From NCBI GenBank assembly GCA_019358895.1, contig JAHHIG010000001.1, positions 124,001 to 188,000 on the forward strand: 64,000 bases of DNA. The letters are read 5' to 3'. Positions 41,655 to 50,600 of this stretch are shown here, piece after piece. This stretch comes from Tildeniella nuda ZEHNDER 1965/U140 (GTDB lineage: Bacteria; Cyanobacteriota; Cyanobacteriia; Leptolyngbyales; Leptolyngbyaceae). The translations under genes were made by a program, and so were the position numbers. A model generated the notes under the pieces. It was not told the DNA's origin and ran no database searches. It saw only the letters and a program-made list of their open reading frames with translations. Positions within the stretch are counted from its first letter, which is position 1; each line of letters starts with the position of its first letter.

Positions 41655-42218
41655 TCATTCAGGCAATGCCAGCCAGTTGAAGACATCCGTTGCGGAGACG
41701 ACCAGATCGAGACCGTTCAGCATCGGTAGGGACTCCGTTCCCTGGTACAGCTTCACCCGCGACTCTGGAAAAATTGCTAGGACACTCTCATTCTCAGGAT
41801 CAAGCAACCAACCAAGTGACGTGCCATGTTCCACACAATGCAGCAGATTGGCTAGCACCTTCGTCTGAGACTGCTCTGGGGAAAGAATTTCAATCGCCCA
41901 ATCCGGGTGAAGCTCAAAGCGATTTGCCACTCTACCCGATGCGGTACGAGGAATCCGCTGCCACCGAAACACAGACACATCCGGCACAATCGCCGCTCCA
42001 CCAAATACACAGCGTAACTCTGAGAAGGCTTTTGCTATTCGCTGAGGTTCTGCAACCCGATCAATTACCTTACAAAGTTCAACTTGTAGTGTGCTGTGTT
42101 CTCCCTGGGGCATGGGCTTCTGTGTCACTTGACCGTTGATAAATTCGCTGGCAGGATTGGTTTCTGGCAGTTGCAGAAACGCATCCAGCGTTAACGGTTG
42201 GGTTGGCGTTTGAACCAT
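41655..42218 (-). CDS. Uma2-family putative endonuclease between dnaN tails
   Basis: The 187-residue product starts MVQTPTQPLTLDAFLQLPET and has a Uma2 core: AAIVPDVSVFRW near residue 74, then HPDWAIEILSPEQSQTKVLA near 103, and LLHCVEHGTSLGWLLDPE near 124. The pattern D-x(n)-E-x-L with a later lysine fits PD-(D/E)XK. It is one of three divergent Uma2 genes here. Its stop codon abuts a duplicated dnaN tail, and its start lies 40 bp from the true dnaN stop, so the gene sits between two direct copies of 105 bp. This could have come by insertion or by recombination with foreign DNA carrying both genes. Confidence 0.88.
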   Translation of the reverse strand: MVQTPTQPLTLDAFLQLPETNPASEFINGQVTQKPMPQGEHSTLQVELCKVIDRVAEPQRIAKAFSELRCVFGGAAIVPDVSVFRWQRIPRTASGRVANRFELHPDWAIEILSPEQSQTKVLANLLHCVEHGTSLGWLLDPENESVLAIFPESRVKLYQGTESLPMLNGLDLVVSATDVFNWLALPE

Positions 42219-42257
42219 AGACCCTCCTTTGTGATCTCAGCACCTTCCCTTCTGATT

Positions 42258-43433
42258 TTAGCTACGCACCTGGACGGGCATCACGAGGTAGGTCATTTTG
42301 ATGCTGCCGAGAGGAGTGACGATCGCCGGACTTGTTGCCGTATTCAACTGGATTTGGATTTCGGTGGTGGCGATCGTCTTCAAACCATCCATCAGGTACT
42401 TCACGTTAAACGCTACATCCAGGTCATCCCCTGAAATTTGGGCGGGGATGGTTTCTTTGCCGCTACCCACATCCTGAGCATCTACCGAAAGCGTTAGCAA
42501 CTGGTTGGCGCTATCAAGAGTCAGCTTGACAATATTGTTTTTCTGATCCGCCAGCACTGCAATCCGTTCCAGGGCACTTAGCAAGAGTCGTCGTTCAGCC
42601 GTAATCTGGCGAGAGAATTGACGCGGTATCAGTTGATGATAGTTGGGGTACTGCCCTTCTAAAAGGCGGCTGGTGAGCCGTTGATCCGTCCATTCAAAGA
42701 CAACCTGGCTATGGTCAAAGTGTACGGCAACATCACTGCCCGTTTGCCGCTCCAGCATTTTCGCTAACTCTTGCAGCGCCTTGGCGGGGATAGTCACATC
42801 CAAGCCTTTTTCTAATGCGCTGGGCTTTGCTCCACTTTCAGCAGCCTCTGCATTTAAAGTTTGAACCACCGTCAAACGATGCCCATCCGTTGCGGCAAAC
42901 TCCAAGCCATCAGGTTGCATGGTCAGGTGAACGCCTGTTAGCACTTGCTTGGTTTCGTCACTGCTGGCAGAAAACAAGGAACTCCGCAAACCTTCAATTA
43001 AGCTCTCTACTGAGAGATGTGCCACTTCGCCGCCTTCGACCACTGGCAGTTCGGGAAACTCCTCGGCTCCCATACCGCGCACCTGGTAGCGTCCCGAAGC
43101 GCAGGTAAGCGTGGTTAAGAAATTGGTGTCCGTGGTGCCAGCGGCTTCATCGTTGCCATCCTCAAGGGTGATGTCGCCTTCTGGCAAACGCGAGACGATA
43201 TCGGTCAGCAGTTTGGCAGGTAGGGTCAGCTTGCCACCTGTGGATACGTCGGCTGGAAAACTCGTCTGAATGCCGAGACTGAGATCAAAGGCGCTGAGCT
43301 TGATTTGCTGTAGTTCTTCATCAGCAACCAGGAGGATGTTTGCCAGTACGGGATGGCTCGGACGTGATGAGACGGCACGGCTGACCAGTGAGAGATTAGC
43401 GCTGAGGCTGTTTTGGGAGCAAACCAGTTTCAT
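42258..43433 (-). CDS. dnaN: DNA polymerase III sliding clamp, beta subunit DnaN
   Basis: DnaN forms a ring around DNA that tethers the replicative polymerase. The 391-residue protein begins MKLVCSQNSLSANLSLVSRA and has three similar domains; the conserved FPELPVVEG element lies near residue 124, GVHLTMQPDGLEFAATDGHR near 167, and SALERIAVLADQKNNIVKLT near 289. The C-terminal end IVTPLGSIKMTYLVMPVQVRS includes the polymerase- and loader-binding pocket residues typical of clamps (M-P-x-R/V). The gene lies next to a cluster of DnaA boxes, as in cyanobacterial chromosome origins. Its 3' end is duplicated downstream at 41550. Confidence 0.97.
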   Translation of the reverse strand: MKLVCSQNSLSANLSLVSRAVSSRPSHPVLANILLVADEELQQIKLSAFDLSLGIQTSFPADVSTGGKLTLPAKLLTDIVSRLPEGDITLEDGNDEAAGTTDTNFLTTLTCASGRYQVRGMGAEEFPELPVVEGGEVAHLSVESLIEGLRSSLFSASSDETKQVLTGVHLTMQPDGLEFAATDGHRLTVVQTLNAEAAESGAKPSALEKGLDVTIPAKALQELAKMLERQTGSDVAVHFDHSQVVFEWTDQRLTSRLLEGQYPNYHQLIPRQFSRQITAERRLLLSALERIAVLADQKNNIVKLTLDSANQLLTLSVDAQDVGSGKETIPAQISGDDLDVAFNVKYLMDGLKTIATTEIQIQLNTATSPAIVTPLGSIKMTYLVMPVQVRS

Positions 43434-43674
43434 GGGAGTTCAACCTTTGCGTTGAGTAAAGAGGAGCGTTGTGACAGGAGTTTTGAACGGAATTGTGAGC
43501 AGATGGGGTTGTTTGGGCTTAATTGAAGAAACTAAACGCTATCTGTAGCGGGTGAAGGCGTTGTCTGCGTATGTTAGCACCCTTGTTTTGAACAATCTAG
43601 CCTGTCTTTTTTGAAGCGTCGATCGCTTTTTCCTATACTCCGGACTTAAGTAATTCTTATTTAAACAGTAGTAG

Positions 43675-43965
43675 TAGAGCCTGTGGAAAATGTGGAGAAC
43701 CGTATGAAGTACGACTGGTCAATTCTTTGAGATGGCTTTAAACCTGTGGAAAACCTGTGGAAAACTGGGCGATCTTTTCACAGAGTATTTATACTCATTA
43801 AGCTTATCCACGATCGTGGCGGGTTTTGTACCGCTTTTCCACATGCTTTTCCACAGAAAAGTTTAAGCTTTTCCACATGGCTGCGATCGCTTTACATTTC
43901 GCAACAAAATTTCGTCATAAAAATTTGGAGTCGCTCAAAAAATAGTCTGACTTCTCCACACCCCC
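43675..43965. other. Probable chromosome replication origin (oriC) with DnaA boxes
   Basis: At least seven DnaA-box sequences stand in about 200 bp: TGTGGAAAA at 43682, 43745 and 43756; TTATCCACG at 43804; TTTTCCACA at 43835, 43847 and 43869. Weaker ones lie at 43691 (TGTGGAGAA) and 43952 (TTCTCCACA). Cyanobacterial DnaA boxes are commonly TTTTCCACA, and the origin often lies next to dnaN. AT-rich sequence near 43620-43670 and 43905-43945 could be the unwinding element. The site is between dnaN and the AI-2E permease gene, with no coding sequence from 43434 to 44056. Confidence 0.85.
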
Positions 43966-44056
43966 AGCGCAGATAATCCATAAGAGAGGCTGATCGATGG
44001 ACTGCGTAAACGTCTTGTACGTTCAGCGATGAAGCAGGCGGTAAAGGTCGGCAGCT

Positions 44057-45313
44057 TTAGACCCTTTCTTTGACGATCGGTTGTTCGGTTGCCGTACGTT
44101 CAGCATAGGGCTGATCGAGGTGATCGATGGAACCCGTCTCTGGACTGAGTTCTCCTTCGCTATGCGGCACAAAACTACCCTGAGCTGTCTGCGCTTGGGT
44201 TGTCTGCGATCGTGTCCCACTAGCCCCTCTCGATGACCGCACAGCAACAAGAATATTCTTGACGACCACAGCCGTTGGTACGGCAACGATGACACCGAGC
44301 AGACCACCCACACGGGCACCCGTCAAAATCGAAACAAAAATCCAGACTGGATTCAGCCCCGTAACGCTACCTAAAACACGGGGCGCAACCAGATTTTCCA
44401 AAATTTGTTGTACCAGCAACGAGGCTGCCAGCACTTTAACGCCTAAGCCGATGTCGCGCAAAGCAACCAGCAGTGTCACCAGCGCAATGCCAACGGAACC
44501 ACCGAACGGAACGAGCGCCATGGTGCCGATCGTCAACCCAAACAGCAAGCCAAAGGGCACTGCCAACCACAAAAAGATGAGGGTTAAAACCGAACCCATA
44601 CAGGTCGAGAGAATGAACTGACTCAAAAAGTAGTTCTGAAAACTGAGCCGCAACGTTTCCGAAAACGGCTTTTGCATATTGTCGGGCAGCCACTCTACAA
44701 GGCTTTCCCAAAGCGAATCGCCGTTTTGCAGTAGGTAGAACGTCAACACCAGCGTTAACAACACGTCTAGTAGACTGGTAACGGTAAAGACGGCAACGCT
44801 TAATGCCTGCGCTGCAATGAGCTGCAACTGGCTTTTAAGGCGATCGTTCACCTGTTCTGCCAGCAAGCTCAAATCCAATGGGAGGTTCGCGCCTTCTAGC
44901 TGCTGATTGAGAATAATGAGCTGCCGCTGCCCAGAGTCAAACCATTCGGGCAAGCGTGCTACCAGTTGACGAGCTTGATCAAGCGCACTGGGCAGCAGGG
45001 TAATGCCACCTGCCAGCAAAATCGACAGCGCCAGCAAAAACACGACGATCGCGGCTCGTCCGCGTGGTACGCCCTGCCGCTGCATGATGCTGACGGGGTA
45101 GTTGAGGAGAAAAGCGATGAGTGAAGCGGCAACCAGAATGACAATGAGGGAATGGAAGTAGTCTGCGATCGCAAAGAGCGACCAGGCGTTTAACACCAAC
45201 AGTGGCGCTGCCAACAAAATAAGCAATGCTTTTGCCACTGGAGACAGCGTTTCCCACCAGAGCCGCAAGCGCCCTTTTTGCACATCGTGAGCTTCAATCT
45301 GGTGATCTGGCAT
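44057..45313 (-). CDS. AI-2E family (PerM-type) membrane transporter
   Basis: The 418-residue protein has hydrophobic segments at about residues 25 to 90, 160 to 190, 215 to 250 and 250 to 345, in the arrangement of AI-2 exporter (UPF0118) proteins. The conserved C-terminal signature appears as PFGGSVGIALVTLLVALRDI and ILENLVAPRVLGSVTGLNPV, the known QxxENxxxxPxxxG region of the family. Proteins of this family export autoinducer-2 or act as sodium/proton antiporters; which one applies is not visible. The last 65 residues are polar and low complexity. The gene is followed by the origin region and preceded by yajQ on the same strand. Confidence 0.9.
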   Translation of the reverse strand: MPDHQIEAHDVQKGRLRLWWETLSPVAKALLILLAAPLLVLNAWSLFAIADYFHSLIVILVAASLIAFLLNYPVSIMQRQGVPRGRAAIVVFLLALSILLAGGITLLPSALDQARQLVARLPEWFDSGQRQLIILNQQLEGANLPLDLSLLAEQVNDRLKSQLQLIAAQALSVAVFTVTSLLDVLLTLVLTFYLLQNGDSLWESLVEWLPDNMQKPFSETLRLSFQNYFLSQFILSTCMGSVLTLIFLWLAVPFGLLFGLTIGTMALVPFGGSVGIALVTLLVALRDIGLGVKVLAASLLVQQILENLVAPRVLGSVTGLNPVWIFVSILTGARVGGLLGVIVAVPTAVVVKNILVAVRSSRGASGTRSQTTQAQTAQGSFVPHSEGELSPETGSIDHLDQPYAERTATEQPIVKERV

Positions 45314-45374
45314 AGATACCCGCCGTTCGCTTCTCTACACCCTCCACCCTACACTTATCTCTGCTCACCATCCC

Positions 45375-45866
45375 CTACCGATAGTTAGTAAATTGCAGCG
45401 CCATCGGAAACTCTTCTTGCTTCAGGCGCTGCATCACGGCTTGCAAATCATCTTTTGCTTTCGCGCTCACTCTCACCGCATCGCCCTGGATGGATGCCTG
45501 CACTTTCTTAAATTCATCCCGAATCAGTTTGGAAATTTGCTTGGCAATCTCCTGGCTGATACCTTTTCGCAGCGTAATTTCTTGTTTCACCCGATTGCCG
45601 CTGGACGATTCGATTTTGCCGTACTCAAAAATCTTGAGCGACAGGTTACGTTTAGCCGCTTTCATTTGCAGCAAGGTATGAATGGCATCCAACGTAAATT
45701 CGCTGTCGGTGTGAACTGTAATGGTCGTTTCGCCTAACTCAAGGGTGGTTTTGGTATCTTTAAGGTCGTAACGACTCTGAATTTCGCGTGTCGTTTGATC
45801 GATCGCATTGACGAGTTCCTGCCGATCGAACTCACTTACGACATCAAAGGAAAAGGATGCAGCCAT
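45375..45866 (-). CDS. YajQ-family nucleotide-binding protein
   Basis: The 163-residue protein matches YajQ throughout: [20 protein letters not shown] at the start, [20 protein letters not shown] near residue 30, and [20 protein letters not shown] in the second half, ending with [19 protein letters not shown]. The family folds as two ferredoxin-like domains and binds cyclic di-GMP in Xanthomonas, where it regulates transcription; it has also been linked to RNA or tRNA binding. It is 61 bp upstream of the AI-2E gene on the same strand and may be in one operon. The identification is firm; the role in this host is not proven. Confidence 0.95.
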   Translation of the reverse strand: MAASFSFDVVSEFDRQELVNAIDQTTREIQSRYDLKDTKTTLELGETTITVHTDSEFTLDAIHTLLQMKAAKRNLSLKIFEYGKIESSSGNRVKQEITLRKGISQEIAKQISKLIRDEFKKVQASIQGDAVRVSAKAKDDLQAVMQRLKQEEFPMALQFTNYR

Positions 45867-45996
45867 AGGACGTAAACTCTAAACGTTGAATGCAGAATGG
45901 GGGCTTCGTTTGCTGCCTGAATTCCTTAGTCTATAACCTGTAGCCCATTGTCTCAAGCCCACATCGATCGACAGCACTTAAACAGGCACATCCAAA

Positions 45997-46890
45997 TTGT
46001 TCTCTCGAAAGTCTTCTAAACTCTCACCGCGCAAGAAACCTCAGCCAAACTCTAGACGCTGGCTGGTACGTGCTGCCCGCTTATTCAGCGGCTATGTCGT
46101 CATCTGTATTTTATTATTGTGGCAGCAGCAGCGGTTACTCTTCTGGCCATCATCCACACTGGAGCACACGCCTGGACTCTATAATCTTCGCTATCAGGAT
46201 GTTTGGCTGCCAGTAAGCACCAAAGATGGCAACGTAGAGCGGATTCATGGCTGGTGGATTCCGGCAGAGCAAGCAACGGCTCCAGTGCTACTGTATTTTC
46301 ACCACAACGCCGTCAATATTGGGGCTAATGTTAGCCAAGCTCGGAAGTTTCAGCAGTTGGGCTGTTCGGTATTGCTAGTTGACTACCGTGGCTTTGGGCT
46401 GAGTGAAGGCAGTTTTCCAACGGAGTCGCAAGTGTATGAAGACGCGCAAGCCGCTTGGGTTTACCTGACGCGCGATCGCCAAATTCCAGCGAGACAAATT
46501 TTCATTTATGGTCATTCAGTCGGTGGAGCCGTTGCGATTGATCTCGCTGCCAAACATCCAGAGGCAGCAGCGCTCATTGTGCAAAGCTCTTTCACCAGCC
46601 TGCGCGATATGACCAAGCGCTTTGGTCTGTTTTGGGTGTTGCCGATCGACCTAATTCTGCGCCAGCGCTTTGACTCATTGCAGAAAATTAAGTCCTTAAA
46701 GATGCCAGTTTTGTTCATTCACGGTACGGCTGACCCACAGATTCCAGTGGCGATGGGTCAAGCGTTATATGACGCTACTCCTGAACCGAAGCAAATTCTG
46801 ATCATCCCTCAAGCGGGACATGACAACAACATGGCTGACCCATACTACCAAGTAGTTAAGCAGTTCACAGCAGCGCACAGAAAGCCGTAA
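45997..46890 (+). CDS. Membrane-anchored alpha/beta hydrolase (BEM46-like)
   Basis: The frame begins at a TTG (45997) and has 297 residues; the true start is uncertain, because no ATG precedes the anchor. Residues 24 to 44 (RAARLFSGYVVICILLLWQQ) are a signal anchor, so the hydrolase domain faces the periplasm. The catalytic triad is visible: nucleophile Ser in IYGHSVGGAVAIDLA near residue 172, aspartate in FIHGTADPQIPVAMG near 248, and histidine in IIPQAGHDNNMADP near 275. The oxyanion region reads YFHHNAVNIGANVSQARKFQ. It resembles BEM46 and FrsA-like serine hydrolases; the substrate is unknown. The gene stands alone. Confidence 0.85.
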   Translation: MFSRKSSKLSPRKKPQPNSRRWLVRAARLFSGYVVICILLLWQQQRLLFWPSSTLEHTPGLYNLRYQDVWLPVSTKDGNVERIHGWWIPAEQATAPVLLYFHHNAVNIGANVSQARKFQQLGCSVLLVDYRGFGLSEGSFPTESQVYEDAQAAWVYLTRDRQIPARQIFIYGHSVGGAVAIDLAAKHPEAAALIVQSSFTSLRDMTKRFGLFWVLPIDLILRQRFDSLQKIKSLKMPVLFIHGTADPQIPVAMGQALYDATPEPKQILIIPQAGHDNNMADPYYQVVKQFTAAHRKP

Positions 46891-47076
46891 AGAGTGATGT
46901 CGTGCGATCGCGCTGACTCGTCCTCAAGCAGGATGCTAATTCCGATGCATTTTGTTAGATTTTAGTCAAGCAAGAAAATACAGCACTGTGCCATGCGCGA
47001 GTGTTTGGAGTGTCAATGGTGCGAGTTGTACGTTTGAGCGCCAAAACAAAACCATAAAGCACTGTCAGGAGTACCT

Positions 47077-47412
47077 ATGATGTTCAAAGCGATCGCCGCT
47101 TTCGGTACCGTTGCCATTCTCACCACCGTCGCCATGCCAACGTTCGCACAGGAGAAGCCAATGGGTTCAGCCGCCTCCCTGGATGGGCTTCAAGAGCGAT
47201 CGGTTGCCAGACCTTCCTCGCAAGACCCAGTGTCATTATCGCCGCAACGGAGCACAGATATCCCGGCTGGCAGCGAAGCGTCAGTGCAACTATACGATAA
47301 GGTGAACCTGATTGTTGGTCCTGAGAGAGGCGCAAGTCAAGTAGGGGTCTACCCTGCTGACGATTCGTCGTCTGGCAACAAAGTTCAGGTTCTCTACCAA
47401 CTCAACCAGTAA
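47077..47412 (+). CDS. Small exported protein of unknown function
   Basis: The 111-residue product begins MMFKAIAAFGTVAILTTVAM with a signal peptide that is probably cut after PTFAQ near residue 25. The mature part is about 85 residues, polar, with SLSPQRSTDIPAGSEASVQL and YDKVNLIVGPERGASQVGVY. It contains no cysteine and no recognised domain. It is flanked by the alpha/beta hydrolase gene upstream and a hairpin with the convergent response regulator downstream. The gene may begin one codon later (MFK). Composition matches the neighbours, so there is no sign of transfer. Confidence 0.65.
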   Translation: MMFKAIAAFGTVAILTTVAMPTFAQEKPMGSAASLDGLQERSVARPSSQDPVSLSPQRSTDIPAGSEASVQLYDKVNLIVGPERGASQVGVYPADDSSSGNKVQVLYQLNQ

Positions 47413-47459
47413 TTGGGTGCGGGTCGTTTACTCATGCAGCCTCATATCGAATGCGTGTC

Positions 47460-47491
47460 AAGCGGTCAGCATGAACCAGTGCTGACCGCTT
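47460..47491. terminator. Hairpin between convergent genes
   Basis: A perfect 12-bp stem, AAGCGGTCAGCA and TGCTGACCGCTT, encloses an eight-base loop. It lies 48 bp after the exported-protein stop and 29 bp after the response-regulator stop, so it may end both transcripts. The stem uses STRR-family heptamers. The T-run is weak. Confidence 0.6.
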
Positions 47492-47519
47492 AACCAGGAT
47501 GTTTACGCATTAACGATCG

Positions 47520-48068
47520 CTACTTCAACTTTTGCCTGATAAACGTCAGAATTTGTGCCATCTGCTTTTTCAAGCTGTCAATCTCAGCTTGCATTTTAAC
47601 AACTTTCTCGTTCAGCGCCTGCATATCACCCGCTGGAGCCGAAGGGGTGCTTGGTGCTACGGTTGGAGCGGTGATAACTGCGGCTGGTCGACGCTTCGCT
47701 TTTGCCATTGCCGCTTTGATCGCATCAATCAGTTCTTTCTGATCAAACGGCTTTTGGACAAACTCAAAGTACTCAAAGGGTTCCTGAAGCTTTTCGGTTA
47801 CTTCTTCCTTTCGACCAGACATGAGCACTAGCGGAATTGCCTGTAAATCTTGCTGAATTTGAATTTGCTGATAAACTTCCCAACCACTCAGTCGAGGCAG
47901 CAAGAAATCTAACATGATCAGGTTCGGGCGCTCCTGACGAATCAGGTCAAGCCCCTGCACGCCATCTTTTGCTTCCAGGACTTCAAAGTTACCTTTCGGC
48001 AACATGTCCCGAACCATGTTTCGGATGACGTTGCTGTCATCGATGACCAGGATCTTGTGACTTGCCAC
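47520..48068 (-). CDS. CheY-like response regulator with C-terminal coiled coil
   Basis: The 182-residue protein has a receiver domain in residues 1 to 122: acidic pocket VIDDSNVIRNM (Asp near 10 and 11), phospho-acceptor aspartate in NLIMLDFLLPRLSG (near residue 54), conserved serine in PLVLMSGRKEEV and lysine in FEFVQKPFDQKELI. A proline- and alanine-rich linker follows, then a helical coiled-coil tail (LNEKVVKMQAEIDSLKKQMA) near residues 150 to 170. There is no DNA-binding domain. Such PatA-like or CheY-like proteins act through protein partners. No kinase gene is adjacent. The output partner is unknown. Confidence 0.9.
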   Translation of the reverse strand: MASHKILVIDDSNVIRNMVRDMLPKGNFEVLEAKDGVQGLDLIRQERPNLIMLDFLLPRLSGWEVYQQIQIQQDLQAIPLVLMSGRKEEVTEKLQEPFEYFEFVQKPFDQKELIDAIKAAMAKAKRRPAAVITAPTVAPSTPSAPAGDMQALNEKVVKMQAEIDSLKKQMAQILTFIRQKLK

Positions 48069-48397
48069 AACTGAACTCCTCTGGTAGAGACTGCAAGGTT
48101 AGCGAATAAGGTGAAAGGTCACAGTGTTTAGATATGACTACTGTTCGATCGAGCTAGAGAGCATGAGTTCTAGACGGAACCCTTTGCTAACGTGCCAAGG
48201 ATGAAGACTTAGATAGTAGCAATTAAACAGCGAACTGTATTCAGGTTAGACGGTAATCCGGTCGTAGCACAACTTAGTTTAGCCCTCATGAGGCAGAATT
48301 GCTCCTCTACTGTGGATTGATACAGTCCGGCTCACGTCTCTGAATCCTTTAGAATTTGAGAAAGCAATGCCCTGTTCAACGTAGTGTGCCCAACTCT
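48069..48397. other. Intergenic region before lipA
   Basis: This divergent gap of 329 bp must carry promoters for the response regulator and for lipA. It holds no supported coding sequence or repeat; a TTG-started extension of lipA to 48356 is possible but unlikely. No riboswitch or leader structure was recognised. Confidence 0.4.
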
Positions 48398-49342
48398 ATG
48401 CCTGCTGAAACAAATGCACTGAATTCTGTCCCGCCTCAAAGCACCTTGACGGCAGAAAAAATGCCGGAGTGGTTGAAACGTCCAGTTGGTAAGGCAAGTG
48501 AGCTTTCGACGGTGCAGCGGATCATTAAGCAACGTCACATTCATACCATTTGTGAGGAAGGGCGTTGCCCCAATCGGGGTGAATGTTACGCCCAGAAGAC
48601 GGCAACATTTTTGCTGATGGGTCCAACCTGTACACGATCGTGCGGTTTCTGCCAGGTCGATAAGGGACATGCACCAATGCCCCTCGACCCAGACGAACCG
48701 CAAAAAGTGGCTGAGTCAGTGAGTTTACTGGGACTCCGCTATGTGGTGTTAACATCGGTGACGCGCGATGATTTGCCTGATCAGGGCGCAGGATGGTTTG
48801 CTCAGACGATCGCCCAGATTCGTCAACGCAACCCACAGACACAAGTCGAAGTGCTGACACCCGATTTTTGGGGCGGACGGGATGGTGGTGAACCAGACGC
48901 GTTGCAGCAGGAACGCATTGCAACGGTTGTAAACGCCCAACCTGCTTGCTATAACCACAACATTGAAACCGTACAACGGCTTCAGGGTCCGGTTCGGCGG
49001 GGAGCAAAGTATGAGCGATCGCTGCGGGTGCTCCAAGTGGTCAAGGCACTGAATCCAGCCATCCCTACTAAGTCGGGGTTGATGTTGGGATTGGGTGAAA
49101 CGGAGGCAGAAGTGCTGGAGACGTTCGTGGCGTTGCGATCGGTGGGATGCGATCGCCTGACGATTGGACAATACATGCGCCCGTCGTTAGAACACCTACC
49201 CGTGGCAAAATACTGGACACCCGCAGAATTCGATGAGTTGGGAGAGCGGGCGCGATCGATGGGGTTTGTTCATGTGCGATCGGGTCCATTAGTGCGTAGC
49301 TCCTACCATGCGGGAGAGGGACACGCAGACCCAAGACGTTAA
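48398..49342 (+). CDS. lipA: Lipoyl synthase LipA
   Basis: LipA inserts two sulfur atoms into octanoyl chains on lipoyl-dependent enzymes, using S-adenosylmethionine radical chemistry. The start at 48398 ([14 protein letters not shown]) gives 314 residues; an upstream TTG would add 14. The auxiliary iron-sulfur cluster site reads [20 protein letters not shown] near residue 50, with three cysteines. The radical-SAM cluster motif [13 protein letters not shown] follows near 78. The conserved C-terminal HYxPS-like region is seen as [19 protein letters not shown] and [15 protein letters not shown]. The psaX gene follows after 76 bp. Identification is firm. Confidence 0.96.
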   Translation: MPAETNALNSVPPQSTLTAEKMPEWLKRPVGKASELSTVQRIIKQRHIHTICEEGRCPNRGECYAQKTATFLLMGPTCTRSCGFCQVDKGHAPMPLDPDEPQKVAESVSLLGLRYVVLTSVTRDDLPDQGAGWFAQTIAQIRQRNPQTQVEVLTPDFWGGRDGGEPDALQQERIATVVNAQPACYNHNIETVQRLQGPVRRGAKYERSLRVLQVVKALNPAIPTKSGLMLGLGETEAEVLETFVALRSVGCDRLTIGQYMRPSLEHLPVAKYWTPAEFDELGERARSMGFVHVRSGPLVRSSYHAGEGHADPRR

Positions 49343-49418
49343 GATTCATCCAGGGACAGCACCAACGTTAGCAATTCTTTGGTATGTCTTAAAAAACAAC
49401 ACTCAAGGAGTTTTCGTT

Positions 49419-49562
49419 ATGACTGCTCGGACGACAAAACCCGCTTCTCCTGTCACCAAAACAGGCAGCCCACCTTATCCGTTTCGCACCTTTTGGGCGC
49501 TGCTGCTATTAGGTGTCAACGTTCTAGTGGCTGCGATTTATGCAGGCTACCTGAAGATTTAA
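49419..49562 (+). CDS. psaX: Photosystem I subunit PsaX
   Basis: PsaX is a one-helix 29-to-47-residue subunit at the periphery of photosystem I, found in some cyanobacteria only. The 47-residue protein starts at 49419 (MTARTTKPASPVTKTG) with a good ribosome-binding site AAGGAG ten bases upstream. Residues 20 to 46 (YPFRTFWALLLLGVNVLVAA then IYAGYLKI) match the known PsaX transmembrane segment, which as I recall from Thermosynechococcus reads YAFRTFWAVLLLAINFLVAA. The N-terminal extension is longer and polar. An upstream in-frame ATG at 49308 is not preferred, as it overlaps lipA. A weak hairpin follows. Confidence 0.85.
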   Translation: MTARTTKPASPVTKTGSPPYPFRTFWALLLLGVNVLVAAIYAGYLKI

Positions 49563-49630
49563 GCGATTCGTCTGTAGTGGGGGTGGCACAGGTAACGCCC
49601 CTACACGAATGATCCCACGCGATCGCCGCC

Positions 49631-50497
49631 CTATAGCGTCCCTCTAAAGATGCCTTGCGGACGAAACAGCAGGACAAGCACCATCATCACGAGTGCAACA
49701 CCCAGTTTGTATTCGGTTGGTAGCCAGTATGTGCTGACTTCTTGAGCGATGCCAATGACGATCGCGCCCGCGATCGCGCCGTAAGGATTGCCAATGCCGC
49801 CCAAAATGACGGCAGCGAATAGTGGCAAGATCAGAAACCAGCCCATATTGGGGCGTACTGCTTCGACCAAGCCCAACATGCTCCCACCGAGGGCAGTTAA
49901 ACCGCCTGCAATGATCCACGTCCAGATGACCACGCGATCGACATTGATCCCCGTCACACGAGCGAGATCAATGTCATCTGCGACCGCACGCATGGCTTTA
50001 CCGATGCGAGTGCTTTGAAGGAGATAGTGGAGTGCGGCGATCGCCACAACTGCCAACACCATAACGACAACATCGTAGTAGGCAATCCGCAGCCCCCAGA
50101 TGGGGATCGCTTCGGAAACGGGTAGGTTATAGCTCTGGTTGCCGCCGCCCCAAATTAAAATGATGCCATTGCGGAGAAATAGCGCCAGACCGATCGAGAT
50201 AATGACCAGCGTCGTCGAGTTAGCGCGATGGGCACGCATGGGCGACCAGATGAGCTTTTCGCTCACTAGCACAGCCACCACCGTTAGCGTTGCTCCGACT
50301 GCCATAGAAAGCCAGATATTGAGTCCAGCCGTATTGACCAGCAGCGTCAGGTACGCACCCAGGGTCATAAAATCACCGTGGGCAAAGTTGGAGAGGCGCA
50401 GAATGCCGTAGGTGAGGGTCAAACCGATCGAGGCAAGGGCAATAATGCTGCCGACTGCCAAGCCGTTGATGACCAGTTGAACGAGTTGTGGATCCAT
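49631..50497 (-). CDS. LivH/NatD-type branched-chain amino acid ABC permease
   Basis: The 288-residue membrane permease starts MDPQLVQLVINGLAVGSIIA. It has eight or so hydrophobic segments and the LivH landmarks LTLTYGILRLSNFAHGDFMT near residue 27, SEKLIWSPMRAHRANSTTLV near 79, RVTGINVDRVVIWTWIIAGG near 187 and FAAVILGGIGNPYGAIAGAI near 230. In cyanobacteria such permeases (NatD) serve the N-I neutral and acidic amino acid uptake system together with NatA, B, C and E encoded elsewhere. None of these is adjacent here. The gene is convergent with psaX. Substrate range is inferred from the family. Confidence 0.92.
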   Translation of the reverse strand: MDPQLVQLVINGLAVGSIIALASIGLTLTYGILRLSNFAHGDFMTLGAYLTLLVNTAGLNIWLSMAVGATLTVVAVLVSEKLIWSPMRAHRANSTTLVIISIGLALFLRNGIILIWGGGNQSYNLPVSEAIPIWGLRIAYYDVVVMVLAVVAIAALHYLLQSTRIGKAMRAVADDIDLARVTGINVDRVVIWTWIIAGGLTALGGSMLGLVEAVRPNMGWFLILPLFAAVILGGIGNPYGAIAGAIVIGIAQEVSTYWLPTEYKLGVALVMMVLVLLFRPQGIFRGTL

Positions 50498-50600
50498 TGC
50501 AAACCGTTAAGGCGATCGCTTTGATTGTGCAGGATAGCGGCGACCTTTGGGAAGCGTAACGGCGATTTCAAGCAAATCCTGTAGGGCAGTCCATGCGTTC

